From assembly GCF_004912195.1 (NCBI RefSeq), contig NZ_STGW01000001.1, positions 687,851 through 751,850 of the forward strand: a stretch of 64,000 nucleotides of DNA, written 5' to 3'. Source of the DNA: Nocardioides caeni (GTDB taxonomy: Bacteria; Actinomycetota; Actinomycetes; Propionibacteriales; Nocardioidaceae). Below are positions 8,177-18,882 of the stretch, piece by piece. Position 1 is the first letter of the stretch, and every line of letters starts with the position of its first letter. A program made the position numbers and the translations under genes. Below the pieces are notes generated by a model that was not told the origin of the DNA, made no database searches, and was given only the letters and a program-made list of their open reading frames with translations.

Positions 8177-9189
8177 CCGGGCTGCGGACGATCGCGATCA
8201 AGTTCTCTGCCTTCGCTGCCGTCAGTGGGCTGCTGCTCCTGCTGCTGACCAACACGATGAACAACGGTGTCAGCGGTGACACCCGGGAGTTCCAGGCCGA
8301 GTTCACCGACGTCAGCGGACTGCGCGTCGGTGACGACATCAAGGCGGCCGGTGTGCGGGTGGGCCAGGTGACCTCCATCGAGGTCTCCGGCGACAACGCG
8401 ACCATCGCCTTCGAGCTCGTCGAGGAGCAGCCTCTCCTCGACGACACCACGATGGTCATGCGCTACCAGAACCTCCTCGGTCAGCGCTATCTGGCGCTGG
8501 TGCAGGGCGAGGACCGCGGTGAGGAGCTCGACGAGGGCGCGACGATGCCGGTCACCCAGACAGACCCCGGCTTCGACCTCACGGCCCTCCTCAACGGCTT
8601 CCGTCCCCTGTTCCGGGTCCTGGAGCCGGGCGACGTCAACACGCTCGCCACCTCCTTGGTGAAGGTGCTGCAGGGCGAGAGCGGCACCGTCGAGCAGCTG
8701 CTCGGTCAGACCGCGGAGCTCAGCAACTTCCTCGCCGACCGCGACGAGGTCGTCGGGCAGGTGATGACCAACCTCCAGCCGGTGCTCGAGAACCTGGCCG
8801 GCCAGGACGACCAGATCACGACCGCCGTCCAGGAGCTGCGTGCACTGATGACGGGCCTCGCCCGCGACCGACAGTCGATCGGCGCGTCCATCGACGGCGT
8901 CAGCCGACTCGTGGGGGCCACGAGCTCGCTGCTGCGGGAGGTCAAGGTGCCGCTCACCCGGGCGACCGACCGTCTCGTGACCGTCGCCGACATGCTGGAT
9001 CGCTCACGGGGTCGGCTGTCCGAGGCGATCCCCGCCTTCTCGACCATCTTCGAGTCACTCGGGCGGGCGTCGTCGTACGAGAACGCGCTCAACATCTACG
9101 TGTGCTCGTTGGCGATCTCCGTCGGCTCGACCGGCGGCGGCATCAACCCCGCAGGCAACAACGGACCCTGGTCGGCGGTGTGCAAGTGA
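8173..9189 (+). CDS. mceB: MCE family protein MceB (first mce operon)
   Basis: A 338-residue Mce protein with an N-terminal membrane segment (about residues 9-25), an MCE domain (ADVSGLRVGDDIKAAGVRVG-type motif around 40-60; here FTDVSGLRVGDDIKAAG) and a helical needle region. The C-terminus ends in a Cys-containing stretch (NIYVCSLA ... WSAVCK) that is typical of MceB members and may form a disulfide. Start ATG at 8173 overlaps the mceA stop; its own stop overlaps the GTG of mceC. Confidence 0.92.
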   Translation: MTGLRTIAIKFSAFAAVSGLLLLLLTNTMNNGVSGDTREFQAEFTDVSGLRVGDDIKAAGVRVGQVTSIEVSGDNATIAFELVEEQPLLDDTTMVMRYQNLLGQRYLALVQGEDRGEELDEGATMPVTQTDPGFDLTALLNGFRPLFRVLEPGDVNTLATSLVKVLQGESGTVEQLLGQTAELSNFLADRDEVVGQVMTNLQPVLENLAGQDDQITTAVQELRALMTGLARDRQSIGASIDGVSRLVGATSSLLREVKVPLTRATDRLVTVADMLDRSRGRLSEAIPAFSTIFESLGRASSYENALNIYVCSLAISVGSTGGGINPAGNNGPWSAVCK

Positions 9190-10169
9190 AGCCCATGAAC
9201 GAGCGCGACCCACTGCGGGTCGGCATGATCACCCTCGCGATCCTCGGCCTCATCGCGGGCTTCGTGGTGTGGCTCAGCTTCGCCACCTTCGGCACGAAGG
9301 AATACACGGCGGTGCTCGAGCACACCGCGGGCCTGCGCACCAGCGAGGACGTCGAGGTGCACGGAGTCATCTCCGGCAAGGTGACCGGGATCGAACTGAA
9401 GGACGACATCGTGCTCGTGACCTTCGTGCTCGACTCCGACATCGATCTGGGGGAGCGCACGACGGCCACGGTGAAGGTGTCCACCCTGCTCGGCACCCAC
9501 TACCTGGAGGTGGACCCGGGCGGTTCGGGCGCTCTCGCGGGCGACCAGATCCCGCTCGAGCGCACCTCGGTGCCCTACAACCTCCAGGACGTCATCGAGT
9601 CGGGCACCGAAGCCCTCGACGAGCTCGACCCCGAGCTCCTCGCGGAGGCGCTCACCGCGATGGCCGGCACCCTCGGGGCCAGCCAGGAGGAGATCGGTCC
9701 CGCGCTCGAGGGCGTGGCCCGGCTCTCCGAGGTCGTCGCGAGCCGGTCCGACCAGGTCGGCGACCTGCTGGCCGCGACCCGCGAGGTCACCGACCAGCTG
9801 TCCGAGAGCAGCAACGACATCGTCGGCCTGATGAAGCAGACCAACCTCGTCGTCTCCGAGATCACGGCCCGCAGGCAGGCGATCCACCGCCTGCTGGTCG
9901 AGACGACGGAGCTGTCGACCGCGCTCACGGCGGTGGTCGACTCCACGAAGGGCAAGCTGAAGCCGGCGCTGGCCGACATCAACGCGGTGCTCAAGACCCT
10001 CAACGCGCAGGACAAGCAGCTCACCAACCTGCTCGAGGTCATGGGTCCGTCCCTGCGCTATCTGGCCAACGCGACAGGAAGCGGGCCGTTCGTGCCGCTC
10101 TACGCCTACCCGCCGGCGTTGAAGGCCGACGACATCAACTGCAAGCTCGAGGGGACGTGCGTGCGATGA
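9186..10169 (+). CDS. mceC: MCE family protein MceC (first mce operon)
   Basis: A 327-residue Mce protein. Membrane anchor at about residues 13-32 (MITLAILGLIAGFVVWLSF), MCE domain with LEHTAGLRTSEDVEVHGVISGKV, then coiled helical region and an extracytoplasmic tail. Two starts are possible: GTG at 9186, which overlaps the mceB stop as GTGA and fits the coupling used through this operon, or ATG at 9195 three codons later. The choice changes only the first three residues. Confidence 0.9.
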   Translation: MKPMNERDPLRVGMITLAILGLIAGFVVWLSFATFGTKEYTAVLEHTAGLRTSEDVEVHGVISGKVTGIELKDDIVLVTFVLDSDIDLGERTTATVKVSTLLGTHYLEVDPGGSGALAGDQIPLERTSVPYNLQDVIESGTEALDELDPELLAEALTAMAGTLGASQEEIGPALEGVARLSEVVASRSDQVGDLLAATREVTDQLSESSNDIVGLMKQTNLVVSEITARRQAIHRLLVETTELSTALTAVVDSTKGKLKPALADINAVLKTLNAQDKQLTNLLEVMGPSLRYLANATGSGPFVPLYAYPPALKADDINCKLEGTCVR

Positions 10170-11203
10170 GGGCCCGGATGCCGCGCGGGGTCATCGCGCT
10201 TGTCATTGCCACCATGACATCTGGTGCGCTGTTGAGCGGCTGTGGCCTGGTGGGAGGGTCGGACACGTCGACCGTCAAGGCCTACTTCGCCGACTCGGCC
10301 GGGCTCTTCGTCGGCAACGACGTCGGTGTCCTCGGCGTGACCATCGGCGAGATCACCGCGATCGAGCCGGCCGGGGACCAGGTGCTCGTGACCATGGAGA
10401 TCGACGGGGACCAGCCGATCCCGGCCGACGCCGGCGCCGTCGTGGTCGCCCGCTCGGTCGCGACCGACCGCTATGTCGAGCTGACGCCGGTCTACCGCGA
10501 GGGTGAGCGACTCGAGAGCGGTGACACCATCCCGGTCGATCGCACCCAGACGCCGGTCGACTTCGACCAGGTGCTCGAGGCGCTCAACGAGTTCGCCACC
10601 GGCATCGGAGGAAACCGCGAGACCACGCGGGCGGTGAAGAAGTTCATCGACGCCGGCACCCGCGCCCTCGAGGGTCGCGGACCGCTGCTCAACCAGACCA
10701 TCCACTCCCTCGCCGAGGGCGTCGACGGCCTGTCGTCGCAGCGTGAGGACGTGGCCGCGACCCTGCAGTCGCTGGACGTCCTGCTCACGACGATCGCGAG
10801 CAACGAGTCGACGGCGAGCCGCTTCATCCGCCAGGTGTCCGCGGCCTCCGAGCTGCTCGCCGACGAGCGGACCAACTTCCGCCAGGCGCTGCGCTCACTG
10901 GACGACGCCGTCACGACGGTCGCGCAGTTCGCGGTCGACAACAGGGAGCAGATCATCCGCGGCGTCAAGGGTTCGACGACCTTCATGAAGACGGTCCTCG
11001 GCAAGCAGGACCGGCTCGAGGAGATCCTTCGGGCGATGCCGCTCGCACTGGAGAACATCAAGATGATCGAGGGCAACCGGCTGCCGGTCCGGATGGACCC
11101 GCTGATGATCCTCGACCCGCTGGGTGGCCTCCTCGGCGACATCTGCGAGCAGCTGCCCGGCAACCTGTGCGAGATCCTCAGCGGAACGGAGTTCGGTCGG
11201 TGA
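10166..11203 (+). CDS. mceD: MCE family protein MceD with lipoprotein signal (first mce operon)
   Basis: A 345-residue Mce protein in the fourth position. Unlike usual MceD members, which carry a plain membrane anchor, it has a lipobox: hydrophobic stretch at residues 9-23 followed by LLSGC with Cys26, so it is predicted to be lipid-modified and held at the outer face of the membrane. The MCE domain follows (FADSAGLFVGNDVGVLGVTI), then a helical region and a proline/cysteine-containing tail. ATG at 10166 overlaps the mceC stop. The next gene also has a lipobox, so this operon encodes two lipoprotein Mce subunits. Confidence 0.88.
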   Translation: MRARMPRGVIALVIATMTSGALLSGCGLVGGSDTSTVKAYFADSAGLFVGNDVGVLGVTIGEITAIEPAGDQVLVTMEIDGDQPIPADAGAVVVARSVATDRYVELTPVYREGERLESGDTIPVDRTQTPVDFDQVLEALNEFATGIGGNRETTRAVKKFIDAGTRALEGRGPLLNQTIHSLAEGVDGLSSQREDVAATLQSLDVLLTTIASNESTASRFIRQVSAASELLADERTNFRQALRSLDDAVTTVAQFAVDNREQIIRGVKGSTTFMKTVLGKQDRLEEILRAMPLALENIKMIEGNRLPVRMDPLMILDPLGGLLGDICEQLPGNLCEILSGTEFGR

Positions 11204-11208
11204 GGGCC

Positions 11209-12291
11209 ATGACGATGAGGCGATCCACGACGTCCTGGCTGGTCGCGGCCACGCTCGCGACCGCCGCCCTGACGGGATGCGGTACGACGATGCGTGACCT
11301 GCCGATTCCCGGCACGGGCGTCCCGGGCGACACGATCGAGGTCACGGCGGAGTTCGACGACGCCCTCAACCTCGCCGTGGGCGCACCGGTGAAGGTCAAC
11401 GGCGTGGACATGGGCAAGGTCAAGGAGATCCAGGCTGCGGACTTCAGGGCCGAGGCGACCCTGACGCTCGAGGCCGAGGCCGGACTGCGCGAGGGCGCGC
11501 GGGCACGGCTGCGCTACACGACCCCGCTCGGCGAGCTCTTCGTCGACGTGACCAACCCCGAGGAGGGGGCGGACCTCGGTGACGGTGCCGTCCTGGAGCT
11601 GTCCGACACCGATACTGCACCGTCGGTGGAGGACACGCTGGCCCAGGCCTCGCTGTTGATCAACGGCGGTGGGCTCGAGCAGCTGCAGACAGTGACCGAG
11701 GAGCTCAACACCGCCCTCAGCGGCAACGAGTCCGACTACCGCGCCCTGCTCGACAAGGCCTCGACCTTCCTCACCCAGGCCAACCAGACCACGCAGAGCA
11801 TCGACCTGGTGCTCACGTCGCTCAACTCCCTGTCGGGCACGCTCGCCGACCGTGAGGACACGATCAACCGCGCGGTCCGACAGATCACGCCTGCGGCGAG
11901 GGTCCTGCGGGAGAACACCCCCGACTTCACGACGTTACTGGCGGAGATCGAGAAGTTCACGGGCGCCGCCAACGACACCGTCTCGGCGACGCGCACGCAG
12001 CTGCTCAACCTCCTCAAGGAGGTCGAGCCGGTGCTCGCCGAGTTCGCCAAGAACAGCGGCACCTTCGACTCCTCGCTCCAGGCGCTGATCGAGGCTGCCG
12101 GTGCTGCGGACGAAGCCGTCCAGACCGACTACCTCAACATCAGCCTCAACCTGCGGCTGTCGGGCCTCCAGGCCGACGGCCTCGTGGAGGGCACGCTCGC
12201 CGGACTGCTCGGTCTGGCCGGCATCGACCTGTCGGACCTGGGCATCGACCTCGGCGGCCTCCTCGGTGGCCTGCTGGGCGGGGGGAACTGA
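11209..12291 (+). CDS. mceE: MCE family lipoprotein MceE (first mce operon)
   Basis: A 360-residue Mce lipoprotein, the position-five subunit (LprK type). Signal peptide with hydrophobic core at residues 10-21 and lipobox ALTGC, Cys24. The MCE domain begins near residue 45 (FDDALNLAVGAPVKVNGVDMG). The C-terminus is a Leu/Gly-rich tail ending GGLLGGLLGGGN-like. ATG at 11209 is preferred because it gives the shortest normal signal peptide; a GTG at 11200 overlapping the mceD stop is an alternative. Confidence 0.9.
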   Translation: MTMRRSTTSWLVAATLATAALTGCGTTMRDLPIPGTGVPGDTIEVTAEFDDALNLAVGAPVKVNGVDMGKVKEIQAADFRAEATLTLEAEAGLREGARARLRYTTPLGELFVDVTNPEEGADLGDGAVLELSDTDTAPSVEDTLAQASLLINGGGLEQLQTVTEELNTALSGNESDYRALLDKASTFLTQANQTTQSIDLVLTSLNSLSGTLADREDTINRAVRQITPAARVLRENTPDFTTLLAEIEKFTGAANDTVSATRTQLLNLLKEVEPVLAEFAKNSGTFDSSLQALIEAAGAADEAVQTDYLNISLNLRLSGLQADGLVEGTLAGLLGLAGIDLSDLGIDLGGLLGGLLGGGN

Positions 12292-12292
12292 G

Positions 12293-13387
12293 ATGGTGCG
12301 CAAGATCCTGACCGACAAGCTCTACCTCAGCCTCGTGGGCATCATCGTGGTGCTGGTCGTCACCGTGGCCTACATCTTCGCGGCGGTCCTCGACCAGCCC
12401 CTGACGTCCCGGCCGGTGCAGGTCAAGGTCGAGCTCGCGCAGACCGGTGGCCTGTTCGAGGGCTCTGCCGTGACCTACCGCGGCATCAAGGTCGGCAAGG
12501 TCTCCACGATCGTCCCGGCCGAGGGCGGGGTCCTCGCGACCGTCTCCATCACGACCGGCACCGACATCCCCCAGGACTCGATCGCGCGAGTCCGCAGCCT
12601 GTCGCCGGTCGGTGAGCAGTATCTCGACTTCCAGCCGAACACCCCGGACGGTCCGTTCCTGGCCGATGGTGACGTCGTCCCGGCAGAGTCCACCGACCTG
12701 CCCAAGAGCCTCAGCTCGACCGTGATCGCGGTCAATGACCTGCTGCGCCAGATCGATGACAAGAAGCTCAAGATCGTGCTCAACGAGCTCAGCACCGGCC
12801 TGAAGGGCACCGGCGACGACCTGGGCCGGATCCTCGACCAGGGCACCGAGCTGCTCGCCACCCTCGACCGGGTGTGGCCGGAGACCGACCGGATCATCAC
12901 CAACGCCGGCCCGGTGCTCTCCATCGCCACCGACAACGCCGACTCCCTTCGGGTCCTGGCCCGCTCGTCGAAGCGCTTTGCCGAGTTCCTGCGCGACTAC
13001 GACCCGGAGCTGCGCGACATCCTCAAGCGCGGCCCCGGCCAGCTCGACGAGCTGATCGCGCTGGTGCAGGAGGCGAACGAGGTGCTGCCCGGCTTCCTCT
13101 CGACGGGGGTCAGCTTCACCGACGTGTTCCGGTCCTACGACCCGCACCTGCGGGCCCTGCTGCGCAACTACTCGCCCGGACTGCGCTCGCTGCTGGACAA
13201 GATCTATGGCGGCGAGCTCCACATCGCCCTCATCCCCGACAAGGACCCGCGATGCCGCTACACGGCGAACTCCCGGGTGAAGCCCACGGTCGACGAACGT
13301 CGTCCGCTGCAGAAGAACGGCGCCTGTGACGGGTCGTTCGCGACCTTGCAGCGGGGGGCGGCCCACGCCCCCGGTCCCGTCCGGTGA
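12293..13387 (+). CDS. mceF: MCE family protein MceF (first mce operon)
   Basis: A 364-residue Mce protein, last of the six. N-terminal membrane segment at about residues 10-33, MCE domain with GGLFEGSAVTYRGIKVGKVS, and an extended helical region with a Cys-containing tail (DPRCRYTAN and NGACDGSF). The open frame extends to 12101 but that part overlaps mceE; the ATG at 12293 sits two bases after the mceE stop and gives the family N-terminus. Its stop overlaps the GTG of the next gene. Confidence 0.92.
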   Translation: MVRKILTDKLYLSLVGIIVVLVVTVAYIFAAVLDQPLTSRPVQVKVELAQTGGLFEGSAVTYRGIKVGKVSTIVPAEGGVLATVSITTGTDIPQDSIARVRSLSPVGEQYLDFQPNTPDGPFLADGDVVPAESTDLPKSLSSTVIAVNDLLRQIDDKKLKIVLNELSTGLKGTGDDLGRILDQGTELLATLDRVWPETDRIITNAGPVLSIATDNADSLRVLARSSKRFAEFLRDYDPELRDILKRGPGQLDELIALVQEANEVLPGFLSTGVSFTDVFRSYDPHLRALLRNYSPGLRSLLDKIYGGELHIALIPDKDPRCRYTANSRVKPTVDERRPLQKNGACDGSFATLQRGAAHAPGPVR

Positions 13388-14001
13388 GCGTGACCGTCAA
13401 GGGGCCGAACGCCGGCTCCCCCCGGGGTCGCGGAGGTTCCGGGACCGCGACGGCCGTCATCGCGCTCGCTGCTGCACTCACGGTCGCGCTCGGTGCGATC
13501 ATCTGGCTGCTCGTGGACCGGCCGGAGTCCTCCTCGGACGCCCCCGCCTCGAGCTCGGCCGAGCTCGAGGCCCTGCGCGAGGAGAAGGTCGCCGGGCGGG
13601 ATGCCCTGGCCGAGGCGAAGGCGTTCCTGGCCACCGCGACGACGTACTCCTGGCGCGAGGGGGAGCACGACTTCGCCTGGCTCGACAAGCTCGGCAACGC
13701 CGAGGTCCGCAGCGGCATCGAGGAGGCCATCGTCGGTCTCGAGGAGAGCATCGTCGACCAGAGGTTGACCGCCCAGGGCGAGGTCGTGGACGCCGCTGCG
13801 CGGGTCGTGGACCCCTCGAGGGTGGAGGTTCTCGCCTTCGTCGACCAGCTGCTGGCCCGCGCCGATGACGACCAGGTGAGCATCGACCAGATGCGCATCG
13901 TGGTCACCATGCAGCGCACGGACGGGGAGTGGCTCGTCGACGACCTGGTGTTCCAGTCGGGCGGTCTCGGTCAGGCGGAAGACGAGCGTGCTCTAGATTG
14001 A
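13384..14001 (+). CDS. Mce-associated membrane protein
   Basis: A 205-residue protein of the Mas type found at the 3' end of mce operons. One membrane segment at about residues 23-44, an Ala/Ser/Glu-rich linker with a coiled stretch (SAELEALREEKVAGRDAL), and a C-terminal domain of NTF2-like character ending in GEWLVDDLVFQ, the usual Mas signature. Mas proteins stabilise or accessory-bind Mce transporters in mycobacteria. GTG start at 13384 forms a GTGA overlap with mceF. The stop codon is part of the -10 element of the next gene. Confidence 0.83.
   Translation: MSVTVKGPNAGSPRGRGGSGTATAVIALAAALTVALGAIIWLLVDRPESSSDAPASSSAELEALREEKVAGRDALAEAKAFLATATTYSWREGEHDFAWLDKLGNAEVRSGIEEAIVGLEESIVDQRLTAQGEVVDAAARVVDPSRVEVLAFVDQLLARADDDQVSIDQMRIVVTMQRTDGEWLVDDLVFQSGGLGQAEDERALD
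13994..13999 (+). promoter_or_regulatory. -10 element, leaderless promoter of the PLD gene
   Basis: TAGATT followed by seven bases and the GTG at 14007, with no Shine-Dalgarno sequence. The hexamer overlaps the end of the Mce-associated gene. Confidence 0.5.
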
Positions 14002-14006
14002 CCCGC

Positions 14007-15269
14007 GTGTCGCGACGCGAGGAGGACCCACTCACGGGCCTGCGAAGGATCCTGCGCCGCACGCTGGTCACGCTGGTCGGGGTTCCCTTCGTCGTCGCCA
14101 TCGCGATGTCGCTGATCGACTCCTACCGACGACGCGGCAAGCGGCCCAAGGCGTTCCCGACGACCGCGCCTCGTGCGGTCACCGTCGGCGACGGCGAGAT
14201 CACCACCTACACCTATGGCGGCGACCTGTTCGAGGACATGCTCGCCGCGATCGAGGGTGCGCAGCGGCAGGTCCTCTTCGAGACGTACATCTGGAAGGGC
14301 GACGCGATGGGGGAGCGCTTCAAGCGCGCCCTGATCGCGGCGGCCGACCGCGGCGTCGAGGTCTACTGCATCTACGACGCCTTCGCCAACCTCGTCGTCA
14401 ATCCTGCCTTCCAGCGGTTTCCCGCCAACGTCAAGGTGCTCCGCTATCCGGTCTATCCGGCCGGATGGCGCTTCTTCGACCTGCGCCGCTATGGCCGCGA
14501 CCACCGCAAGATCCTCGTCATCGACGACCGGGTCGGGTTCGTCGGCGGCTACAACGTCGGCACCCCCTACGAGACCGAGTGGCGTGACACCCATGTCCGG
14601 ATCACCGGTCCGGCCGTGTGGGACCTCAAGCGCGCCTTCGCCGACTTCTGGAACCTCAACCGGCGCCGTCGTCTCCGTGGGTCGGAGCGACCGCTGCTCC
14701 TCGAGACGGCCTCCGACTGGGAGCCGCGGGTGCGGGTCCAGCGGAACGTGCCGCGGCTGTGGATGTTCCCGATCCGGGCGATGTACATCGAGGCGATCAA
14801 CCGGGCCAGCCGCAACGTGTGGATGACCCAGGCCTACTTCCTGCCCGACCAGGACTTCGTCGACGCGGTGAAGGACGCCGCGCGGCGGGGAGTCGACGTG
14901 CGTCTCGTCCTGCCCCTGAAGTCCAACCACATCGTCGCCGACTGGATCTCGCGGGGCTACTTCTCCCAGCTGCTCGACGCCGGGGTGCGGATCCTGCGCT
15001 ACCGCGACGCGATGGTGCACGCCAAGACCGCCACGGTCGACGGCACCTGGTCGACGGTCGGCACGGCCAACATCGACCGGCTCAGCCTGCAGGGCAACTT
15101 CGAGATCAACGTCGAGATCATCGACGAGGACTTCGCCGCCGAGCTGGAGGCGATCTTCGAGACCGACCAGGCACACTGTCTCGAGCTCACCAGTGGCGAG
15201 TGGGAGGCCCGTGACCTGCACCGCAAGTTCACCGAGCTGGTCCTCGCGCCGCTGCGACCGCTCCTGTGA
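14007..15269 (+). CDS. cardiolipin synthase-like phospholipase D family protein
   Basis: A 420-residue phosphatidyltransferase-type protein with two HKD motifs: His166-Lys168-Asp173 (HRKILVID) and His338-Lys340-Asp345 (HAKTATVD). A membrane segment at about residues 18-37 anchors it. This arrangement matches bacterial cardiolipin synthases (ClsA/B type), which join two phosphatidylglycerol molecules; other PLD-fold lipid enzymes cannot be ruled out. GTG at 14007 was chosen because the upstream in-frame part lies inside the previous gene and because a -10 sequence ends seven bases before it. A short SDR gene follows 9 bp downstream. Confidence 0.82.
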   Translation: MSRREEDPLTGLRRILRRTLVTLVGVPFVVAIAMSLIDSYRRRGKRPKAFPTTAPRAVTVGDGEITTYTYGGDLFEDMLAAIEGAQRQVLFETYIWKGDAMGERFKRALIAAADRGVEVYCIYDAFANLVVNPAFQRFPANVKVLRYPVYPAGWRFFDLRRYGRDHRKILVIDDRVGFVGGYNVGTPYETEWRDTHVRITGPAVWDLKRAFADFWNLNRRRRLRGSERPLLLETASDWEPRVRVQRNVPRLWMFPIRAMYIEAINRASRNVWMTQAYFLPDQDFVDAVKDAARRGVDVRLVLPLKSNHIVADWISRGYFSQLLDAGVRILRYRDAMVHAKTATVDGTWSTVGTANIDRLSLQGNFEINVEIIDEDFAAELEAIFETDQAHCLELTSGEWEARDLHRKFTELVLAPLRPLL

Positions 15270-15278
15270 GAAAGGCCG

Positions 15279-16172
15279 ATGTCCATGTGGTTCCGCGCAC
15301 CTGTCCGTGACCTGACCGGGAAGCAGGTGCTCGTGACCGGCGCCGCCAGCGGTATCGGTCGAGCCGTTGCCGAGTACGCCGCCGAGCGCGGCGCGCTGCT
15401 GCACCTCACGGACCTGCAAGCCGACCTGCTCGCCGAGGTCGCCGACGGCATCCGGGCCCGCGGCGGCACCGTCGTGACCGCTGAGCCCGCCGACGTCTCC
15501 GACCACGCGCAGGTGCGCCGCCTCGCCGAGACCGTCACCGCGCAGGCCGGCGCGATGGACGTGGTGGCCAATGTGGCCGGGATCGCGATCTGGGGCACCG
15601 TCCGCAGCCTCGAGCCCGAGCACTGGCAGCGTCTCGTCGACGTCAACCTGATGGGTCCGATCCACGTGATCGAGGAGTTCGTGCCGGCCATGATCGACGC
15701 CGGACGTGGCGGTCAACTGGTGAACGTGTCGTCGGCCGCCGGCATCATCGCGATGCCGTGGCATGCGGCCTACAGCGCCACCAAGTTCGGGATCCGGGGT
15801 GTGTCCGAGGTGCTGCGCTACGACCTCCGGCGCCACCGGATCGGCGTCAGCCTGGTGTGCCCGGGCGGCGTCGACACGGGGCTGGTCGAGACCATCCGGA
15901 TCGCCGGCATCGATCAGCAGAGCCGCTCGTTCGTGCGGGCGCGCAAGGCATTCCAGCGGCGAGCGGTGTCGCCCGAGCAGGCGGCGGCAGCCCTGTGGAA
16001 GGGCGCGCTGCGCAACCGCTACTGGGTCTACACCTCGGCTGACATCCGACTCGTGCACTGGCTGCAGCGCTACTTCCCGCCCGGCTACGCGCTGGCGATG
16101 CGGGTCTTCAACTACGGCGCCAACCGGGTGCTGCCGGCGGTGGACCGGGCGCGACGCCCGGAGCCGTCGTGA
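15279..16172 (+). CDS. short-chain dehydrogenase/reductase
   Basis: A 297-residue classical SDR. Cofactor motif TGAASGIGRAV near residues 20-30, NVAG near 93-96, and catalytic Ser (NVSSAAG), Tyr and Lys in YSATKFG near 165-171. Residues 220-297 form a longer, basic C-terminal extension with an amphipathic stretch (VHWLQRYFPPGYALAMRVF), suggesting a membrane-associated substrate. Substrate unknown. ATG at 15279 (a second ATG two codons on). It overlaps the next gene by four bases and may be co-transcribed with the PLD gene. Confidence 0.85.
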   Translation: MSMWFRAPVRDLTGKQVLVTGAASGIGRAVAEYAAERGALLHLTDLQADLLAEVADGIRARGGTVVTAEPADVSDHAQVRRLAETVTAQAGAMDVVANVAGIAIWGTVRSLEPEHWQRLVDVNLMGPIHVIEEFVPAMIDAGRGGQLVNVSSAAGIIAMPWHAAYSATKFGIRGVSEVLRYDLRRHRIGVSLVCPGGVDTGLVETIRIAGIDQQSRSFVRARKAFQRRAVSPEQAAAALWKGALRNRYWVYTSADIRLVHWLQRYFPPGYALAMRVFNYGANRVLPAVDRARRPEPS

Positions 16173-16705
16173 CCGCCCGGATCCAGCCGGGCGGTTGGCG
16201 GGAGGTCGGACCCGCCGTCGCTGGTCTCGCCCGGATCGCGGGTCGGGTGCAGGGCACCGAGCCGCCTGCCGTCTTCCTGACCCTGGGTCGCCACCGTCGG
16301 CTGTTCTGGGGCTGGCTGCACTTCGCCGGACGCCTGATGCCGGGCGGTCGGCTCTCGCGCCGCGAGTCGGAGCTGGTGATCCTGCGAGTGGCGAGCCGCC
16401 GCGGATCGACGTACGAGCTGACCCAGCACCGGAGACTCGGTCGCCGCGCGGGCCTCTCCGGGGACGAGATCGCCGAGATCGAGTCCGGTGGCCGGGGAGC
16501 CGGCTTCTCGGCCCGGGAGCGGTTGCTGCTCGCGGTGACGGACGAGCTGATCGTGGACCAGGACGTCTCCGATCCGCTGTGGGCCGAGCTGGGGGACCAC
16601 TTCGACGATCGCGAACGGATCGAGATGGTCATGCTGGTGGGGCACTACGCCATGCTCGCGACAGCGCTGCACGTGCTGCGCGTGCAGCCGGACCGCTCCC
16701 GCTGA
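16169..16705 (+). CDS. carboxymuconolactone decarboxylase/AhpD-like protein
   Basis: A 178-residue member of the CMD superfamily. LSRRESELVILRVASRRGSTYELTQHRRLGRRAGLSGDEI carries the family pattern (key parts: YELTQHRRLGRRAGLS near residues 85-100), and the C-terminal helix is RIEMVMLVGHYAMLATAL. The Cys pair of peroxidase-type AhpD is absent, so it is more like the decarboxylase-type or an uncharacterised subgroup. GTG start at 16169 overlaps the SDR stop. Function unknown; the coupling to the SDR suggests a shared pathway. Confidence 0.78.
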   Translation: MTARIQPGGWREVGPAVAGLARIAGRVQGTEPPAVFLTLGRHRRLFWGWLHFAGRLMPGGRLSRRESELVILRVASRRGSTYELTQHRRLGRRAGLSGDEIAEIESGGRGAGFSARERLLLAVTDELIVDQDVSDPLWAELGDHFDDRERIEMVMLVGHYAMLATALHVLRVQPDRSR

Positions 16706-16740
16706 TCCGCCTCCGCTCCGGTGATGTCGGCGCTCCCTCG

Positions 16741-16746
16741 TAGGCT
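16741..16746 (+). promoter_or_regulatory. -10 element, leaderless promoter of uvrB
   Basis: TAGGCT, six bases (GCCACC), then the ATG at 16753. No Shine-Dalgarno sequence. Same spacing as other leaderless candidates in this window. Confidence 0.55.
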
Positions 16747-16752
16747 GCCACC

Positions 16753-18878
<2,126 letters not shown>

Positions 18879-18882
<4 letters not shown>

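Noticed and set aside
5340-14001. KstR control of the first mce operon
   Set aside because: No sequence in the upstream region fits the KstR pattern.
13971-16058. 695-residue minus-strand open frame
   Set aside because: Runs antisense through the PLD and SDR genes; no recognisable domain.
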